Below are positions 6,945 through 8,328 of a stretch of 8,328 nt of DNA, in pieces. Source of the DNA: Ignavibacteriaceae bacterium (GTDB lineage Bacteria > Bacteroidota > Ignavibacteria > Ignavibacteriales > Ignavibacteriaceae); contig JALONF010000075.1 in assembly GCA_025455085.1 (NCBI GenBank), positions 1 to 8,328 on the forward strand. The letters run 5' to 3'. Below the pieces are notes generated by a model. The model was not told the DNA's origin. It searched no databases and saw only the letters and a list, made by a program, of their open reading frames with translations. Both the position numbers and the translations under genes were made by a program. How positions within the stretch are numbered: the first letter of the stretch is position 1; every line of letters begins with the position of its first letter.

Positions 6945-8328
6945 TCACTTCTTCGATTCATCGGGTGGTGGCGGAACAACAATCCTTTTTGTTGGATTAT
7001 TTTTCAGTTCTTCCAATAAAACTTCAACAGCTTTTTCGAGTGATGGATCTCTTCCCTGAACAACTAAATCAGCGCGGTCCAGCACTTCGATATCAGGAGA
7101 GACACCTTCATTCTCAACTGCCCAGTTACCATCAGTATCTAAAAATCTAAAAACAGGGATATTAATGTTGCCGCCATCCATCAAATTAGGATTTCCGGAA
7201 AGACCAATTAATCCTCCCCAGGTTCTTGTCCCAATAATTTTTCCGAGATTCATCTTCCTGAAATAATAAGGAAATGCATCACCGCCAGAACTTGAGTAAC
7301 CATTTATCAAGCAGGCTTTCGGACCATCATGAACTAATCCCGGAACTGGACTTGGTTCAAGACCACGTCTTGTCCAGTAGTTCAGAGTTTTTCTTGAAAC
7401 AAGTTCTATCATTCTATCAGGAACAAATCCGCCGCCATTGTAACGGTCATCGATAATTAATGCATCTTTGTTTGTCTGCGGATAAAAATATTTGAAGAGC
7501 TCCCTGTTTCCTTCAACTGCTGTATTTGGAATATGAATATATCCAATCTTACCACCTGACAATTCATCCACCATTTTCATTCTTGAATTCACCCAATCAA
7601 GATAAAACAGATTCTGCTCACTCTTAACTGGTTTTACTTTTTCTTCTCTTGCACCATCCTTTGATGGTTTAGAATTAACAAGTAAAGTAACAATTTTCTC
7701 GGCTTTGTTCTCAAGATATTTGTACGGATTCATATCATCAGATAACTCGTGTCCGTCAACAGCAATAATGAAGTCGCCTTCCTTAACATTCACTCCATAT
7801 TCTGTTAACGGTGAACGAAAATCTGAATGCCAGTTTTCTCCTTTGAATATCTTAGTGATTTTGTAGTAACCGGAAGGATCTGATTTAAGCTCACATCCAA
7901 GCAAGCCTCCGTCAATTCTTTTCACTCTTTCAAAATCTCCCCAATCAACATAAGTGTGTCCCGCATTCAACTCACCAACCAGTTCGCCAAAGATGTAATC
8001 TAAATCCATCCTGTGAGAAACATACGGAACAAGCTGTTCATATTTTTCTTTCATTTGCTGCCAATCATTCCCGTGCATATTAGCATCATAAAACCAATCA
8101 CGGAGTAAACGCCAGCCATCAACAAATATCTGCTTCCATTCTTCTTTAGGATTTTTTTGATTTTCTTTCACATCAACCATCCCGTATTCACCTGCTTTCG
8201 CGTATAAAATCTTTTTCCCATCTGAAGAAACAACATAGTTTCCTATATCTTCAAGAACCATTACTTCTTTTTCATCTTCCTGATTAAAGAATTTCAGCTT
8301 TGATCCTGAATCATCACGATAAATATAT
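6945..8328 (-). CDS. tricorn-like S41 serine peptidase, C-terminal part (5' end beyond window)
   Basis: This is the C-terminal 460 residues of a larger protein. Although an ATG exists at 8261, the frame stays open to the window edge. The extra residues (KLKFFNQEDEKEV just before that Met) continue into NYVVSSDGKKILYAK, a typical last blade of a tricorn beta-propeller, so the start lies outside. Counting from the Met at 8261: propeller end about 1-30; helical S41 N-terminal region 42-100; PDZ domain about 118-200; catalytic S41 core about 235-395. Probable active-site residues are H102 (NAGHTY), S325 (SSSGGDAF) and E383 (VENEGVSPDI). DDRYNGGG (271-278) and GTRTWGGLIG (344-353) are further core motifs. 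The family degrades peptides into short fragments; related bacterial proteins are often periplasmic, but the N-terminus that would show a signal peptide is missing here. It ends with a proline-rich tail (PPPP, then DESKK). It is upstream of the DUF5677-like gene on the same strand. Confidence 0.9.
   Translation of the reverse strand, partial: YIYRDDSGSKLKFFNQEDEKEVMVLEDIGNYVVSSDGKKILYAKAGEYGMVDVKENQKNPKEEWKQIFVDGWRLLRDWFYDANMHGNDWQQMKEKYEQLVPYVSHRMDLDYIFGELVGELNAGHTYVDWGDFERVKRIDGGLLGCELKSDPSGYYKITKIFKGENWHSDFRSPLTEYGVNVKEGDFIIAVDGHELSDDMNPYKYLENKAEKIVTLLVNSKPSKDGAREEKVKPVKSEQNLFYLDWVNSRMKMVDELSGGKIGYIHIPNTAVEGNRELFKYFYPQTNKDALIIDDRYNGGGFVPDRMIELVSRKTLNYWTRRGLEPSPVPGLVHDGPKACLINGYSSSGGDAFPYYFRKMNLGKIIGTRTWGGLIGLSGNPNLMDGGNINIPVFRFLDTDGNWAVENEGVSPDIEVLDRADLVVQGRDPSLEKAVEVLLEELKNNPTKRIVVPPPPDESKK

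Noticed and set aside
6965..7456. Two plus-strand open frames within the peptidase gene
   Set aside because: Antisense to conserved S41 peptidase sequence; no supporting start signals or domain content.

Overview
The window is AT-rich chromosomal DNA from a Gram-negative-type bacterium. Three things point, without proving it, to the Bacteroidota/Ignavibacteriota (FCB) side of the tree: a tricorn-like S41 peptidase with a beta-propeller, Sec-exported VIT/VWA proteins, and small GC-rich palindromic elements scattered in AT-rich intergenic DNA. Nothing here identifies a species. No tRNA, rRNA, CRISPR array, transposase or phage gene was seen.

Left part (11-1624, + strand): a five-helix DUF4395 membrane protein with two cysteine pairs is followed 18 bases later by a zinc-independent MDR-type NAD(P)H oxidoreductase. 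The pair is probably cotranscribed. A 267-base gap with no convincing gene follows.

Middle part (1892-5297, + strand): two exported von Willebrand A proteins lie in tandem. The first (GTG start, good ribosome binding site) is a short VWA protein with an altered metal site and a charged helical C-terminal tail. The second is a 734-residue VIT + VWA protein with an intact MIDAS and no C-terminal anchor. A long hairpin sits in the 76 bases between them. They look like a two-gene envelope or periplasmic unit of unknown function and are the most biologically open part of the window.

Right part: positions 5312-5448 hold a compact, nearly symmetric element. It is bounded by perfect 9-base inverted repeats and contains three hairpins, the last of which doubles as a terminator-like structure. 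Downstream is a DUF2721 membrane protein (+ strand), whose real start is probably the ATG at 5488. Converging on it from the right is a two-gene minus-strand unit. The upstream gene is a tricorn-like serine peptidase that enters from beyond the window's right edge. The downstream gene is an AT-rich DUF5677-like protein of unknown function. No complete new system is demonstrated. The best leads are the tandem VWA pair, the symmetric palindromic element and the DUF5677-like protein.
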